A DNA stretch of 6,533 nt. Origin: Phycisphaerales bacterium (GTDB lineage: Bacteria; Planctomycetota; Phycisphaerae; Phycisphaerales; UBA1924). Positions 6,009 to 6,533 of the stretch are shown here, one piece after another; the first letter of the stretch is position 1, and every line of letters starts with the position of its first letter. The position numbers and the translations under genes are program-made. The DNA lies in assembly GCA_016763115.1 (NCBI GenBank), contig JAESUL010000310.1, positions 1 to 6,533 of the forward strand, read 5' to 3'. The notes beneath the pieces were generated by a model. That model did not search any database. It worked only from the letters and a program-made list of their open reading frames with translations, and was not told the DNA's origin.

Positions 6009-6533
6009 ATGCCCGCACCCACCGAACGCGATTCCATCAAAGTACAAGCCGAGCGAGCCCTGCTCGCCGCCGTCCGCCTCCCGGGCTCCAAGTTCGACCC
6101 CAAAGACCCCTTCGGCGAACTCCGCGAACTCGCCGAGCAAGCCGGCGCAGTCATCGTCGGCGAACTCGAACAACGCCTCTCCAAACCCCAACCCGGAACC
6201 TACATGGGCAAGGGCAAGGTCGCAGAACTCCGCGACATGTGCGATACCGTCAAAGCCACCACCATCATCTTCGACCACGACCTCTCGCCCAAGCAGATCG
6301 CCAATATCGAAGAGATCACCGAACGCAAGGTCCTCGACCGCTCCGAACTCATCCTCGATATCTTCGCGTCTCGCGCCTCCACCCACGAAGCCAAAATCCA
6401 GGTCGAAATCGCCCAACTCGAATACACCTATCCCCGCCTCCGCGCCATGTGGTCGCACCTCGAACGAATCGTCGGGACCGGAGGCATCGGCGGCGTCGGC
6501 ACCCGCGGGCCCGGTGAACAACAACTCGAAATC
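6009..6533 (+). CDS. hflX: GTPase HflX, N-terminal part (runs off right edge)
   Basis: The first 175 residues of HflX, a translational GTPase that binds the large ribosomal subunit and splits stalled or idle 70S ribosomes, notably under heat stress. The family's N-terminal nucleotide-binding-like domain is present: AGAVIVGELEQR (45-56), GTYMGKGKVAEL (63-74), TTIIFDHDLSPKQIANIEE (84-102) and VLDRSELILDIFASRASTHEAKIQVE (108-133). The helical stretch IAQLEYTYPRLRAMWSHL (134-151) leads into the glycine-rich GGIGGVGTRGPGEQQLE (158-174), which precedes the G domain. The window ends there, so the P-loop and other G motifs cannot be checked. The ATG at 6009 is chosen because its product begins like other HflX proteins. 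The frame stays open further upstream with a possible TTG start, and no strong Shine-Dalgarno precedes 6009. It is transcribed away from the S41 protease operon. Confidence 0.93.
   Translation, partial: MPAPTERDSIKVQAERALLAAVRLPGSKFDPKDPFGELRELAEQAGAVIVGELEQRLSKPQPGTYMGKGKVAELRDMCDTVKATTIIFDHDLSPKQIANIEEITERKVLDRSELILDIFASRASTHEAKIQVEIAQLEYTYPRLRAMWSHLERIVGTGGIGGVGTRGPGEQQLEI

Noticed and set aside
5763..6524. 253-codon minus-strand open frame opposite hflX
   Set aside because: It is the antisense shadow of hflX and of the protease N-terminus, low in complexity (Gly, Asp, Glu, Val, Phe), and arises from the C-ending codon bias of the real genes.

Overview
The window reads as ordinary chromosomal DNA from a GC-rich bacterium whose codons mostly end in C. 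The best guess is a member of the Planctomycetota close to the Phycisphaerae. The reasons are the codon style, a release-factor-like protein with a planctomycete-type C-terminal extension next to tsaD, weak or absent Shine-Dalgarno sites before some genes, and a DUF6624-type lipoprotein. This taxonomic call is an inference; no rRNA or other marker gene is present.

Layout from left to right. (1) 1-471, minus strand: the N-terminal 157 residues of an unrecognised membrane protein that runs off the left edge. It is richer in A+T and uses different codons from everything else here. (2) 472-538: a 67-bp divergent intergenic region with two near-identical 12-bp direct repeats spaced 18 bp apart. 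(3) 539-1648, plus strand: a complete aldo/keto reductase with its catalytic tetrad. (4) 1649-1783: a 135-bp gap with a T-run and a small hairpin in the wrong order for a terminator. (5) 1784-2593, plus strand: a lipoprotein with a DUF6624-like domain. Its stop codon abuts the stop codon of the next gene, which lies on the other strand. (6) 2594-5878, minus strand: a tightly packed three-gene unit, transcribed right to left as S41 (CtpA-type) protease, then tsaD, then a GGQ release-factor-like protein. The junctions are a 4-nt ATGA overlap and a 1-nt gap. (7) 5879-6008: a 130-bp divergent intergenic region. (8) 6009-6533, plus strand: the N-terminal 175 residues of the GTPase HflX, cut at the right edge just before its P-loop.

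Three of the genes act on translation: TsaD (t6A37 tRNA modification), the GGQ protein (probable peptidyl-tRNA hydrolysis on ribosomes) and HflX (ribosome splitting). The S41 protease heading the minus-strand unit is predicted to act outside the cytoplasm on protein C-termini. No mobile element, CRISPR array, tRNA or rRNA gene was found. No clear new multi-gene system is visible. The items most worth a second look are the GGQ protein with its helix-turn-helix-like tail, the atypical membrane-protein gene at the left edge, and the paired repeats upstream of the reductase.
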